Source: Marinobacter sp. SS21 (lineage in GTDB: Bacteria; Pseudomonadota; Gammaproteobacteria; Pseudomonadales; Oleiphilaceae). Taken from it: a stretch of 64,000 nt of DNA. Shown here piece after piece: positions 33,244 through 41,984 of this stretch. A program made the position numbers and the translations under genes. The stretch lies in the NCBI RefSeq assembly GCF_028369065.1, contig NZ_JAQNDA010000002.1:1-64000 (forward strand), written 5' to 3'. The notes beneath the pieces are model-generated. The model did not search any database. It saw nothing but the letters and a program-made list of their open reading frames with translations, and had not been told where the DNA came from. The first letter of the stretch is position 1. Every line of letters starts with the position of its first letter.

Positions 33244-33705
33244 ATTCGAACTCTTTATTGTTGATTATTGAGGTTGATGACAGCCAGATTCCCCTATTAA
33301 GCAACGGTGCCCGAATGGTTCGTGATGCCTTGTCAAGTATTGCTGGGCCACTATAATCCGGAATTTAGCTAGTTTCCGTGGCACTTTGTGCCAGGCGTCA
33401 CATTTTGTGGTCGGCATTTATGGTACGGGTGGCGAGAGCGGCGGTCGCCGCCATACGCCGACAGCGAAGGTAATGATCTACAGCGAACGTAATGATTTGG
33501 TGTTTAATGGTGCCTTGTCTCTGAGTTTGTTTGGCAGTCACCATGGCACGCACGCCCCCTTGGACCAATGAGAACCAGGCCGAACTGGATCAGGAGCGGA
33601 CGCTACGCGAGGCCGAGGACAAGCGCATGAAGGACAGGGCCAGCTTTTAGTGAAACTGATTTTTTGGTCCATCCATTGCCATCACCGACAAAAGGTTGAA
33701 ACGGT
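33244..33705. other. Intergenic, repeats and a doubtful short ORF
   Basis: A direct repeat ACAGCGAAGGTAATGATCT / ACAGCGAACGTAATGATTT occurs at 33460-33498. A 35-codon plus-strand frame at 33543-33650 (MARTPPWTNENQAELDQERT, ending KDRASF) has charged helical composition and could be the tail of a lost gene. No confident gene. Confidence 0.35.
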
Positions 33706-34173
33706 ATGAATGACTCTCTTAACGCACAGTGCCCCTGTGCGAGCACTCAGTTCAGCCTGCAAGGCAAGGCTCTGATGCGTGGCTTTTGTCATTGCACCAT
33801 CTGCCAGGCCTTCAATCAGTCGGGGTATGCCGACATTACCGTCTTCCGTGCCAAGGATGTGACGAAGCCAGACCCGGCGCTGGTTGATTTCAAGAGCTAT
33901 CGCTCACCACCGGTGTTGCAGCGGGGCAAGTGCTCCCATTGCCACAAACCGGCCATCGAATATTTTCACCTGTTTCCCATGCCGGAACTGGTCATTGTTC
34001 CAACCGCCAACATCCTGGATTCTGCCCTGATTCCTGAGCCATCGCTGCACATCTTCTACAATCGTCGTGTTGAGGATATTCAGGACAACCTGCCCAAATA
34101 CAGCGGTTACCTCCGCAGCCAGCTTGCCTTCGGGCAACAGCTGGTGATGGCCCTGTGGAGGCGTGGTCGGTAA
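33706..34173 (+). CDS. GFA/CENP-V family protein, copy 1
   Basis: A 155-residue zinc-binding protein of the glutathione-dependent formaldehyde-activating enzyme family. Zinc cysteines are in AQCPCAS, GFCHCTICQAFN and GKCSHCHKPAIEYFH. Family members may form S-hydroxymethylglutathione, but many have other functions. It differs from the copy at 36384-36851 at roughly 23 positions by eye. The two flank a segment with an AraC gene and a DJ-1-like gene. Confidence 0.92.
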   Translation: MNDSLNAQCPCASTQFSLQGKALMRGFCHCTICQAFNQSGYADITVFRAKDVTKPDPALVDFKSYRSPPVLQRGKCSHCHKPAIEYFHLFPMPELVIVPTANILDSALIPEPSLHIFYNRRVEDIQDNLPKYSGYLRSQLAFGQQLVMALWRRGR

Positions 34174-34249
34174 TCCAGGCGAAAAAGTTGGGCTCGCGCA
34201 GAGTTTTGATTCTAGAATGTTTTTTTTCAATTATGTTCAGGGAGAGTCG

Positions 34250-34432
34250 ATGCACCCCAACCGGCAGGCAATCGCATTTGGAAGTTTGGTATTTCTGGTG
34301 GCGATCTTCATCGGCCTCATTTTGCTGGCGTTGTGGGCATGGCCGAAGTACAAGGTCTATAAACAGGAGATGGACGGCATTATCAATCTCTCAGGACTGT
34401 CTGAGCCTGGGGCGCGTGAGGCACATGCGTAG
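34250..34432 (+). CDS. Short single-helix membrane protein, perhaps truncated
   Basis: A 60-residue product from ATG 34250 (GGGAGAG site): MHPNRQAIAFGSLVFLVAIF, more hydrophobic residues, then WAWPKYKVYKQEMDG and a short tail. It looks like the membrane anchor of an SPFH/prohibitin-like protein whose charged cytoplasmic part is missing. The next gene starts after unrelated sequence, so truncation is likely. Confidence 0.5.
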   Translation: MHPNRQAIAFGSLVFLVAIFIGLILLALWAWPKYKVYKQEMDGIINLSGLSEPGAREAHA

Positions 34433-34534
34433 CAATCAACTGGCCACCGGCTCAGGCCAGCGGGTATCGTGCAGTTTGATTGAAGGCCGACCGGGGATGT
34501 CCTGATCATTGCCTCCTCGCGCACCCGTTGCCGG

Positions 34535-35350
34535 TCATGACAATTCCGGGGGGCGGGCAGACAGTGTGGGCGGGGTAATCAGTGATGAGGGGGCAATACC
34601 AAATAACTGGCGAAAATCCCGGGTCATATGAGCGTGATCAAAGTAGCCGTGATCAATGGCTACATGGCTGAGGTTGATTCGGTTGTGGCTACCCCTTTTG
34701 ATCGCCCTGAGGGCCACATTGGCTCTGGCTATTTTCCCCAGTCGCTGAGTACTCAAGCCAACCTCAGAACTGAAGTGGCGTTGCAGGTATCGCTCAGACC
34801 ATCCGCTGGCTTGGCAAAGCGTGCTGATGGGCAGCGGGGTCGACCGTTCGAGAATCAAATTAACCACACTCTGCAGGACAGTGTGGCGCTCTGTCGGGGC
34901 TTGAACCAGGCCTAGCAGCCATTGGTCAAGAAGTGACACTCGATCTTGCCAACAGTTGGTAATGTTGAGCGATTTTAGAATGGCTTGCGTAGCCACTCCG
35001 GCACCAGCAAGGGGTATGTGGGTATTTAGGTACTCAGTGGCGGGTAATTGAGAAAAGCGAGCCTGGGCGCCCGGTTGAAACCGAATGCCGATCACGTCGG
35101 CCTGGTCGACGCCCAGTAATCGATTGCTTGTTCCCGTTGATGCATCAAAGACGCCTCCATGGCTGCAGCTACCCGTCGCGAAATCAAGCTGGCCATCAAT
35201 CACCAGAATCCATCCGCTACCGCCCTCAATCGGCATCAGATCGTCGCGAGCCAGCGAGCCCAGGTGTCGTGCGTCGATTCTCCAGTAATTCCGAACCAGA
35301 TGTTGTAAGGCCGGGGCTGGCGGCGCAATTGCGAATGACGGTAAATCCAT
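34535..35350 (-). CDS. AraC-family transcriptional regulator
   Basis: About 271 residues from the ATG at 35350, preceded by AGAGG; 35383 is an alternative. The N-terminal domain (about 1-140; DLMPIEGGSGWILVIDG, VIGIRFQPGAQARF) is of the DUF6597 type found in AraC proteins. The C-terminal HTH (about 165-262) has GWSERYLQRHF and IDHGYFDHAHMTRDFRQLFG. It is divergent from the exported DJ-1-like gene, a probable target. Confidence 0.88.
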   Translation of the reverse strand: MDLPSFAIAPPAPALQHLVRNYWRIDARHLGSLARDDLMPIEGGSGWILVIDGQLDFATGSCSHGGVFDASTGTSNRLLGVDQADVIGIRFQPGAQARFSQLPATEYLNTHIPLAGAGVATQAILKSLNITNCWQDRVSLLDQWLLGLVQAPTERHTVLQSVVNLILERSTPLPISTLCQASGWSERYLQRHFSSEVGLSTQRLGKIARANVALRAIKRGSHNRINLSHVAIDHGYFDHAHMTRDFRQLFGIAPSSLITPPTLSARPPELS

Positions 35351-35448
35351 CGGTGCCTCTCGAGACCTGTCGGTTTTATACAAGCCAGGGTAATGCGGGT
35401 GATGTTAGGGTGCCTGTGATTCACGTAAACATTATGGAGTTAAAGGAA

Positions 35449-36147
35449 ATGTTCTCACGGCAAACGATCACGCTTTTATTGGCTCTCGTTATTTTTACAG
35501 GGTGGAACTCATCAGCCAACGCCGCCGACAAGAAAATTGGTGTTCTTGTTTACGATGAGGTGCTCACAAGCGATGTAATTGCGCCAGCCGAAGTGTTTGG
35601 CGTCGCCTCGCGTAAGGCTTGGTTCTCAGATTACGACGTGGTACTGATCAATGTTGAACGAACGGCAACGGTAACGACCGAAGAGGGTGTGACCCTCGCT
35701 GTGGATGCCAACATCTACGATGACCTTGATCTGGACGTATTGATCGTGAACAGCGCTTACGAGATGGACTGGCTGTTCGAGAACGAGGATCTAACCCGAT
35801 TCATGCAAGATCAGGCTACCAGGGTGGAGTGGTTAGCGAGTAACTGTTCCGGGGCCTTTCTCTATGCCCACGCCGGCCTGCTGGATGGCTATCGTGCCAC
35901 CACCTGGGCTGGCGGAGAGTCCGGCTTGCAGCGCGAGTTTCCGAACATCGACGTGGTTTTTGATCGTAATGTCGTCGTTGATCGCAATCGGATCACCAGC
36001 AATGGCGGCGTGCCGTCCTACCAGGGCGCGCTGGTGCTGCTGGCGCTTATGAGTGGCGAAAGCAATGCGAAGGAAGTATTTGAAACCATTCAGCTCAACC
36101 GCCTGATTCCCTGGTCGGAGATCACCAAATACGGTCTTGAAGACTAG
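35449..36147 (+). CDS. Exported DJ-1/PfpI family protein
   Basis: A 232-residue protein with a signal peptide (about 1-25, ending SSANA) and a class I glutamine amidotransferase-like fold. The nucleophile elbow is SNCSGAFLYAHAGLLDGYRAT, quoted in part (NCSGAFLYAHAGLLDG), and KIGVLVYDEVLTSDVIAPAEVF is the typical opening, quoted in part. GGAG lies 9 bp before the ATG at 35449. AraC-linked DJ-1 proteins are common but usually cytoplasmic, so export is unusual. Reaction unknown. Confidence 0.85.
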   Translation: MFSRQTITLLLALVIFTGWNSSANAADKKIGVLVYDEVLTSDVIAPAEVFGVASRKAWFSDYDVVLINVERTATVTTEEGVTLAVDANIYDDLDLDVLIVNSAYEMDWLFENEDLTRFMQDQATRVEWLASNCSGAFLYAHAGLLDGYRATTWAGGESGLQREFPNIDVVFDRNVVVDRNRITSNGGVPSYQGALVLLALMSGESNAKEVFETIQLNRLIPWSEITKYGLED

Positions 36148-36383
36148 GTTGCCGAAGTTTGTTGTACTGATGAACGGTCCAAAACAAACCGCCGATGAGC
36201 AGTATCACCGCGATCAGCGCCAACGCTCGCGACAACCTGATATCGAAGGCGAGTCGTCGAGTCTTTTCGTTCAAAATGCAAGCAGTAGATCTGTCTCGGT
36301 TTTCTGAATACCATCTGCTTGCACGGCAAACGCCATCGGCTTGTATCCTGGTCCATAGTCATCATTCAACAGGTTGAACTGGA

Positions 36384-36851
36384 ATGAACGATCACCCTAA
36401 CGCGCAGTGCCCCTGTGCGAGCACTCGCTTCAGCCTTAAGGGCAAAGCTCTGTTGCGTGGTTTCTGCCATTGCACCATCTGCCAGGCCTTCAATCAGGCG
36501 GGCTATGCAGACATCACTATCTTTCGCGCCAAAGACGTGGCGAAGCCGGACCCGGCGCTGGTCGAACTCAAGAGCTATCGCTCACCACCGGTGTTGCAAC
36601 GGGGCAAATGCGGCCATTGCCACAAACCGGCGATCGAGTATTTTCATCTGTTTCCCATGCCGGAACTGGTCATTGTTCCAACCGCGAACATCCTGGATTC
36701 TGACCTGATTCCCGAGCCCTCATTGCACATCTTCTATGATCGTCGCGTCGAAGATGTGCAGGACAATCTGCCCAAATACAACGGTTACCTCAGCAGCCAG
36801 CTGGCCTTCGGGCGGCGTCTGGTGACGGCCCTGCGGTCCAGTGATCGGTAG
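36384..36851 (+). CDS. GFA/CENP-V family protein, copy 2
   Basis: A 155-residue paralogue of 33706-34173 with all zinc cysteines retained (QCPCAS, CHCTICQAF, CGHCHKP). Most differences lie at the two ends. The pair probably arose by a local duplication of this gene. The gap before it (36148-36383) has no confident gene. Confidence 0.92.
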   Translation: MNDHPNAQCPCASTRFSLKGKALLRGFCHCTICQAFNQAGYADITIFRAKDVAKPDPALVELKSYRSPPVLQRGKCGHCHKPAIEYFHLFPMPELVIVPTANILDSDLIPEPSLHIFYDRRVEDVQDNLPKYNGYLSSQLAFGRRLVTALRSSDR

Positions 36852-36940
36852 GTAAGCCCGATCATGGCCTGGAACCTTGCCAGATGCTTCGCGCCAGCGA
36901 CGGAGCATCGAGTCCGGCGTGAAAGGTTGGTCCGGGCCGG

Positions 36941-37312
36941 TTATCCGAACTGGAAAAACGCCAGTTTGTTGCCGTCCGGATCGCGTACGTAAGCGCCGTA
37001 GAATTGATTGGGAATGCGTTGTCCCGGCTTGCCAGCACAGCTGGCGCCCAGCTCGATGGCTTTTTGGTATAACCTGTCCACAGCCTCTTTTGAGCCCGCC
37101 TGAAGCGCCACCATATTGCCGTTGCCGGGGAGGTTAGGCTCGCCGTCATAGGGTGTGCAGATCGCCAGCATGGGCTTGGCCATGCTTTTACCGATAAAGG
37201 CGATGCGTCCCATGTCCAGCAGAACCTTGGCGCCCAGATCGCTCAGCAAATCTGTATAGAAGTTCTTGGCGTTCCCCAAATCGCTAACACCGATGGTCAC
37301 GTATCCAATCAT
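36941..37312 (-). CDS. VOC/glyoxalase superfamily protein
   Basis: A 123-residue single VOC unit: MIGYVTIGVSDLGNAKNFYTD at the start, MARLY-like motif replaced by MVALQAG, and the closing strand GAYVRDPDGNKLAFFQFG. Metal ligand positions are not all evident. It could be a detoxification enzyme or dioxygenase relative. It is convergent with the GFA gene. Confidence 0.9.
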   Translation of the reverse strand: MIGYVTIGVSDLGNAKNFYTDLLSDLGAKVLLDMGRIAFIGKSMAKPMLAICTPYDGEPNLPGNGNMVALQAGSKEAVDRLYQKAIELGASCAGKPGQRIPNQFYGAYVRDPDGNKLAFFQFG

Positions 37313-37456
37313 GTTGTTCCTCGCTGGTGGTTGATGAGCATTCAGCTGCCCGATATCGCCAAGTCAGGTTAGGCGCTTCCTGGTAACTGGGGGAGTGTGG
37401 TAACTGACAGTTATGAGGTGAAAAATGACAGTCGCTCGAGCCCGATACTCCTGGAT

Positions 37457-38458
37457 CTACTTTTTCGAAAACTCCGAAGGTGTCATCCCCGTCGCGTTAC
37501 GAAACGACCGGGTGAAGTTGGCGGAGTCCTGGTAACCCAGGCGGTAGGCTGTTTCGGTGACACTGAGCCGTTCGTATGTCAGGTAGTGTTTGGCCTGCTG
37601 AATGCGCGCTTGTTGTACCAGGTCGCGGAAGCTGACGCCATCGCGTTGCAGTCGCCGATGGAGGGTGCGGGAAGACATGCCGAGCTGGGCGGCGATCGTT
37701 TCCTGGTCCGCCGGCGGGCCCGCGACCAGCAGTTGGCGCAGTGTTCCCGCCAGGCTTTTCTGGCCGTTCAACGTCTTGAGTTCGCTCTCACACTGCTTGA
37801 TTGCCTGGGCGTGGGCGGTTTGATCGGCGAGCGCAAAGGGGATATCGAGCCGTGCCTTGGGGATCGTGAAGCTGGCGCAGGGCTGATTGAAGGCAATGTG
37901 GCGAATGGCCGGGCTGAGCCGCTGGTTCAGTGCCTCCTGTTCCGGGAACGTCAGCGCCACCCGCAGCTCAAGATCCCCGACCAGAAAGCGGCCCATGACG
38001 TCGAAGCTGGCGAGCAGGGTATGCACCACAAACTGTTCTGCGCGTGACGAAATGCCGGCTGCGGGAATGACCTGCAGTTGAAGGCATTGGCTGGTGTGAT
38101 GAAGGTCCAGCTTTACGAGTGAGGTGATGAGCGGGAAATAGCGAGCGGCGACTTCGATGGCCCTGCCTGCATTGGGCGTGGTCAGGCCGGCATAGCCCAC
38201 GGCACCGTGTGCGCTAATGTTGAGGTGGTGACCCAGTAACAGGCCCGGCAGAGTAATTCGGGTTTGTTGCTCAATGTTCAGCAGAAAGCGGTCGAGCGCG
38301 TCATGGTGAACAAACTGACCCGGACGTTGTAGCGCTTCGGCCTGAACACCGGTGCCGTCCAGCAGGTTATCCACGGGCTCGCCTGCCTGGTGCAGCAACT
38401 GGCGTAGACTGTAGACGTAGCGGGCAGCGGTTGGCGCAAACAGCGGTGGCGTGTTCAT
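37457..38458 (-). CDS. AraC-family regulator, divergent from alkB
   Basis: A 333-residue protein with an Arabinose_bd-type domain (about 20-205) and an AraC HTH (about 230-330; AQLGMSSRTLHRRLQRDG, RLGYQDSANFTRSFRNATGMTPSEF). It lies 135 bp from the divergent alkB start, so it is very likely the alkane- or alcohol-responsive activator of alkB, as with other AraC-AlkB pairs. The effector is not proven. Confidence 0.92.
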   Translation of the reverse strand: MNTPPLFAPTAARYVYSLRQLLHQAGEPVDNLLDGTGVQAEALQRPGQFVHHDALDRFLLNIEQQTRITLPGLLLGHHLNISAHGAVGYAGLTTPNAGRAIEVAARYFPLITSLVKLDLHHTSQCLQLQVIPAAGISSRAEQFVVHTLLASFDVMGRFLVGDLELRVALTFPEQEALNQRLSPAIRHIAFNQPCASFTIPKARLDIPFALADQTAHAQAIKQCESELKTLNGQKSLAGTLRQLLVAGPPADQETIAAQLGMSSRTLHRRLQRDGVSFRDLVQQARIQQAKHYLTYERLSVTETAYRLGYQDSANFTRSFRNATGMTPSEFSKK

Positions 38459-38593
38459 GGTAACGCCTTCTTGTTTTCAAGGTGTTTGTCAGTGTCTGAA
38501 AATGACAACAGTCTGTCAATTTCCAACCTGCGTACCTCGGTGATTACGCGCACAGTGAACGGACGAACACAACGTTTGCTGATGGAGGGATGT

Positions 38594-39751
38594 ATGGTTT
38601 CCTGGTTGCCTTCGCGAGTCATGATTACGTTAAAGAAGGGCTTGTTCCTGTTGGTGTTTGCGGTGGCGCTGTTGCCTTACAACGCCTGGCTGAACATGCA
38701 ATCTACCGAGTATTGGAATCTGTATGCGTGGTGGCCGCTGTTCGTGATCTTCGGAATTCTACCGATCGTTGATCACCTGGTTGGCAAGGACAGCTCCAAC
38801 CCGTCTGAGTCCGAGGTCGAGGCGCTGTCCCAACAACGTTGGTACGCCTTCTTGACCTTGATGGCGGTGCCGGCGCAACTGGCGGTGCTGGCGTTCGGCG
38901 CCTGGGTGTTTGTCACCACGGATCGGTTCTCGTTGGCGGGGCAGGTAGGGTGGATACTGTCTTGCGGGATCGTCAGTGCCATTCTCTCAATCAACGTTGG
39001 CCACGAGCTGATCCATCGCCGCAGTCGCCTGGAGCGGGGCGCGGGTGGCTTGCTGTATGCCTCTGTTTGCTATGCGGGGTTCAAGGTTGAGCATGTCCGG
39101 GGGCATCACGTCACGGTCTCCACGCCTGAGGATGCGTCATCGTCCCGGTACGGTCAGAGTCTCTATCACTTTCTGCCGCGGGCCTACCTTCACAATTTTC
39201 TCAGTGCCTGGAGGTTGGAGGCCGAGCGTCTGTCCCGTCGGGGCTTGCCGGCACTGCATTGGCGCAATGAGCTGATCTGGTGGAACGCCATCAGCGTCGG
39301 CTTTGCGCTGGCGGCCTTCGGGCTGTTTGGCTGGGCCGGACTGGTGTTCTATCTGGGGGTGAGCTGGATGAGTTTCACCACGCTGGAAATCATCAATTAC
39401 GTGGAGCACTACGGGTTGCACCGACGGAAGCTGGCAAACGGCCGATACGAGCGCACCACCCCCGCCCATTCCTGGAACAGTAACTATCTGATTACCAACC
39501 TGGGGCTGTTTCACTTGCAGCGGCACTCGGACCACCATGCCTTCCCTGGCCGGCGCTACCAGGTGTTGCGACACTACGACGGCGCCCCGCAACTGCCGAC
39601 CGGGTACGCTGGCATGTATGTGCTAGCGCTGATTCCGCCACTCTGGTTTCGGGTCATGAACCCGCGGGTGCGGTCCTATTATCAGGGCGAGGAATGGCAG
39701 CTGTCGGCCGGGGATTTTGAAAGGAGCGTTCAGGCTGGTAGAGGGTCATGA
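38594..39751 (+). CDS. alkB: Alkane 1-monooxygenase (AlkB)
   Basis: A 385-residue integral-membrane non-haem di-iron hydroxylase that oxidises medium-chain n-alkanes to 1-alkanols with rubredoxin as electron donor. The histidine boxes are all present: HELIHRR (137-143), EHVRGHH (166-172), NYVEHYGL (268-275) and LQRHSDHH (308-315), together with several membrane helices before and between them. The ATG at 38594 follows GGAGGGA; upstream ATGs extend an unsupported N-terminus. No rubredoxin or rubredoxin reductase gene is adjacent. Confidence 0.95.
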   Translation: MVSWLPSRVMITLKKGLFLLVFAVALLPYNAWLNMQSTEYWNLYAWWPLFVIFGILPIVDHLVGKDSSNPSESEVEALSQQRWYAFLTLMAVPAQLAVLAFGAWVFVTTDRFSLAGQVGWILSCGIVSAILSINVGHELIHRRSRLERGAGGLLYASVCYAGFKVEHVRGHHVTVSTPEDASSSRYGQSLYHFLPRAYLHNFLSAWRLEAERLSRRGLPALHWRNELIWWNAISVGFALAAFGLFGWAGLVFYLGVSWMSFTTLEIINYVEHYGLHRRKLANGRYERTTPAHSWNSNYLITNLGLFHLQRHSDHHAFPGRRYQVLRHYDGAPQLPTGYAGMYVLALIPPLWFRVMNPRVRSYYQGEEWQLSAGDFERSVQAGRGS

Positions 39752-39893
39752 GAGAAAAAGGGGGTGAGCGATGGGCCACTAACTCAGATCGATGTTTAAT
39801 AAATTCACCCCCTTTCCAGGCGTTAGCCAGCCGCTAAAATGTACGGCATAGGCGGCGAGTTAGGGCTGCCGAAGCTTGGGGAGCATTAGATAG
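39752..39893. repeat. Degenerate REP-like pair downstream of alkB
   Basis: AACTCAGATCGATGTTTAATAAATTCACCCCCTTT at about 39781-39815 (quoted in part: CAGATCGATGTTTAATAA) resembles the RAYT left-end repeat in degraded form. No gene. Confidence 0.45.
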
Positions 39894-40136
39894 ATGCACT
39901 GCGATCAACAGGACTACATTGAAATTGCCTGCACCTTTCGGCTGCCGGTACGCCTCACCTTGCGCACGGGGGAGCAGTGCGCCGGCCAGGCGGTGGACAC
40001 CTGCTACAACGACCGGAAAGAAGAGTGCCTGTGCCTGGCCACCGAGTCCGGCCAACGGGTATTGCCACTGACCTCATTGGCGGCCATGGAAGCCCTGACG
40101 GAGAATCCTCATTTCCGGTCGGTGCAGTTTGATTGA
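39894..40136 (+). CDS. rof: Rho-binding antiterminator (Rof family)
   Basis: An 80-residue protein of the Rof/YaeO family. It shares the opening CDQQDYIEIACTFRLPVRLTL with E. coli Rof (CDDYDNLELAC...), then GEQCAGQAVDTCYN and the C-terminal LPLTSLAAMEALT. Rof binds Rho and blocks its loading on RNA. It is a single small gene; the family call is by eye. Confidence 0.85.
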   Translation: MHCDQQDYIEIACTFRLPVRLTLRTGEQCAGQAVDTCYNDRKEECLCLATESGQRVLPLTSLAAMEALTENPHFRSVQFD

Positions 40137-40240
40137 TGGTCGTTGCCTTTTCCCGCTTGGCTAAGCGCCCCTCGATACTAAAACCGGGTGGATGAAACTA
40201 CACTGACGGGCATTCCACGGATGCATAAGGGCGAACGGAC

Positions 40241-40723
40241 ATGAGATTCGTGTTGATAGGGCTGTGTGTGCTGCTTGCTGCCAGAGCGCAGGCAGGGGAG
40301 CCGGTATTTGAGGAATACACGGTTTCCCATATTTCATCGGTGGTTGTTGTGCGGATCATCCCGCCATCTACCGAGTTCGTCGATGAGATGTTCCTGAGCA
40401 GGATGGTGGGCGCACCCGCGAACTTTGCGGGAAAGTACGTGCTTACTTATTGGGGGTGTGGAACCCAATGCCAGCGCGTTGCGGCGATCAATGTCGAGAC
40501 TGGCGCGGTGTTTTATCCGGGCGATGGCGGAGCGGCGAATGGGGTTTGCTTTGAGCTCGACAGCAGGCTCCTGATCGTCAACCCCATCGACAGGGAAGGG
40601 GCCCGGCAGATTCCTGATTGGTTCTACACGTATTTCTATGAGATCACAGACGAAGGCTTCCGGCTGCTGGGCAAGAGCCGGTCGGGGTTGTCGTCTCCAT
40701 GTGGCACGGCACAGGGCGTCTAA
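40241..40723 (+). CDS. Exported protein of unknown function
   Basis: A 160-residue protein with a signal peptide (1-18, AARAQA). The mature part has ANFAGKYVLTYWGCGTQCQ and AINVETGAVFYP, a motif set I have seen in conserved periplasmic hypotheticals. The two Cys in GCGTQC may form a disulphide. The next gene begins 2 bp after its stop. Confidence 0.75.
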   Translation: MRFVLIGLCVLLAARAQAGEPVFEEYTVSHISSVVVVRIIPPSTEFVDEMFLSRMVGAPANFAGKYVLTYWGCGTQCQRVAAINVETGAVFYPGDGGAANGVCFELDSRLLIVNPIDREGARQIPDWFYTYFYEITDEGFRLLGKSRSGLSSPCGTAQGV

Positions 40724-40725
40724 CA

Positions 40726-41217
40726 ATGACAGATCAGGCGCTTGATGGCATACGGGTAAATGGTATCGGCTACGATATTGTCAGAGCCAATCCCGGGTTG
40801 TTCTCTCCCTGGGATTACGGCATCGAGCCACACAGTCTCTGCTCGTCCAATTGGTCCGGGTATGTCGCGGGTTTCGAAGTTGTGGGCAAGCGCCTTTGCT
40901 TGTCGTCACTGAGTGTTGGCTGGTCGCGGCCCCGCAAACGGCCGGCTGATAGGGAGTTGCCGCCGGACGATCCGCTGCGGATTCTCGGCGAACTTGAACC
41001 GGCACCTCTGCCGGCTTTGAATGGGGTAACTCCAGAACCCATCAGTGGCAGCTACATGCTGTATTCCGATGTGGACATGCCCCTCGATTACACCGGCAGG
41101 CTGGTGGGCTGCAAGGGTGACCCTCGCTGGCCCGAGGCCGGGGATTGCCTGGAGTTTGTGTTTGAAGCCGGTATTTTGATGGCCGCGGTTGAAACACCCT
41201 GGAATGACCTGGTTTGA
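40726..41217 (+). CDS. Uncharacterised cytoplasmic protein
   Basis: A 163-residue protein, MTDQALDGIRVNGIGYDIVR..., with a Trp/Pro-rich middle (SVGWSRPRKRP) and YSDVDMPLDYTGRLVGC. No family recognised and no export signal. Close spacing (2 bp) to the exported protein suggests co-transcription. Confidence 0.65.
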   Translation: MTDQALDGIRVNGIGYDIVRANPGLFSPWDYGIEPHSLCSSNWSGYVAGFEVVGKRLCLSSLSVGWSRPRKRPADRELPPDDPLRILGELEPAPLPALNGVTPEPISGSYMLYSDVDMPLDYTGRLVGCKGDPRWPEAGDCLEFVFEAGILMAAVETPWNDLV

Positions 41218-41243
41218 CGGCCCCGTAACGAGCATCCATTAAC

Positions 41244-41543
41244 ATGCCGGAATTACCTGGAACTCCAGCGCGACCCGAAAACCCAGGGCCATCGAAGATC
41301 AAACTGGCCCGATTGCTCCGCTGTCTTGTGGCTGAGTTTGAATCGGAACATGTCCGTAACCGGTTGGCCTTGAACGACCAAATCTTCGATCTGACGGCTG
41401 GTTTGGGGTGCCTGCGGAGCCTCGGAATCGCGGACGCTGCCGTCCATCAGCTGGCCGGGCAGGGCTATGTCGTCTGGGTGGATGAGGGGGCGCGGTTCGT
41501 CTTGTCTGAGCTGGGATTTAATATCGCCAGACCGGGTAGATAA
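41244..41543 (+). CDS. Uncharacterised small protein
   Basis: A 99-residue protein: proline-rich start, then a helical region (LARLLRCLVAEFESEHVRNR) and a basic end. It may be a winged-helix-like fold (LAGQGYVVWVDEGARFVLSELG), but this is weak. It lies 26 bp after the preceding gene, in the same direction. Confidence 0.55.
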   Translation: MPELPGTPARPENPGPSKIKLARLLRCLVAEFESEHVRNRLALNDQIFDLTAGLGCLRSLGIADAAVHQLAGQGYVVWVDEGARFVLSELGFNIARPGR

Positions 41544-41644
41544 GGTCTGGGTGAGTCTGGTGGGTGACTGGCGTATCCCCCCTCACCGCTAGCTGACCCC
41601 AATACAAGCCCCCAGCGTACCTTTTCGTTCTATAGTTGGCTTAG

Positions 41645-41942
41645 GGAGCCTCTGAATAGCTCGGGGTTGTCTCTGTGCGCTCAGAAGGCTGTAGCAGTAA
41701 GGCGCGGTTCGCAGCCAATGGCCCTGTTTTGACAAAGAACTTGGCCTTGGCAAGAGCCGCAACGCCGCAGATGCAGCCTAAAGAGCGCGTCCTGCGGGGC
41801 ATTCTGAGCCATCCACACTTCGCGTTGCGACTTTTTGCAAGGTCCTGACATTACTGCCAAGTCCAGACATGCCTAAAAAGTCGCGTCTTGAATGTGAATG
41901 GCTCTGAAAGCCAGAGATGATCCGGAGCTATTCAGAGGCTCC
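41645..41942. mobile_element. MITE 2 with IS5-like ends and TTAG target duplication
   Basis: A 298-bp element with 18-bp inverted ends GGAGCCTCTGAATAGCTC, flanked by TTAG at 41641-41644 and 41943-41946 (the IS5 YTAR class). The interior is homologous to MITE 1 (GCGCGGTTCGCAGCCAATGG, GGCAAGAGCCGCAACGCCGC and so on) with insertions. It lies 42 bp upstream of the Omp85-like gene and may have altered its promoter. Confidence 0.92.
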
Positions 41943-41984
41943 TTAGAACGGATCGGGCTGAATCGCTGTATCCGGGGGCTGACC

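Noticed and set aside
36122-36278. Short minus-strand frame with one hydrophobic helix
   Set aside because: It overlaps the end of the DJ-1-like gene and has only a TTG start with no supporting ribosome site.
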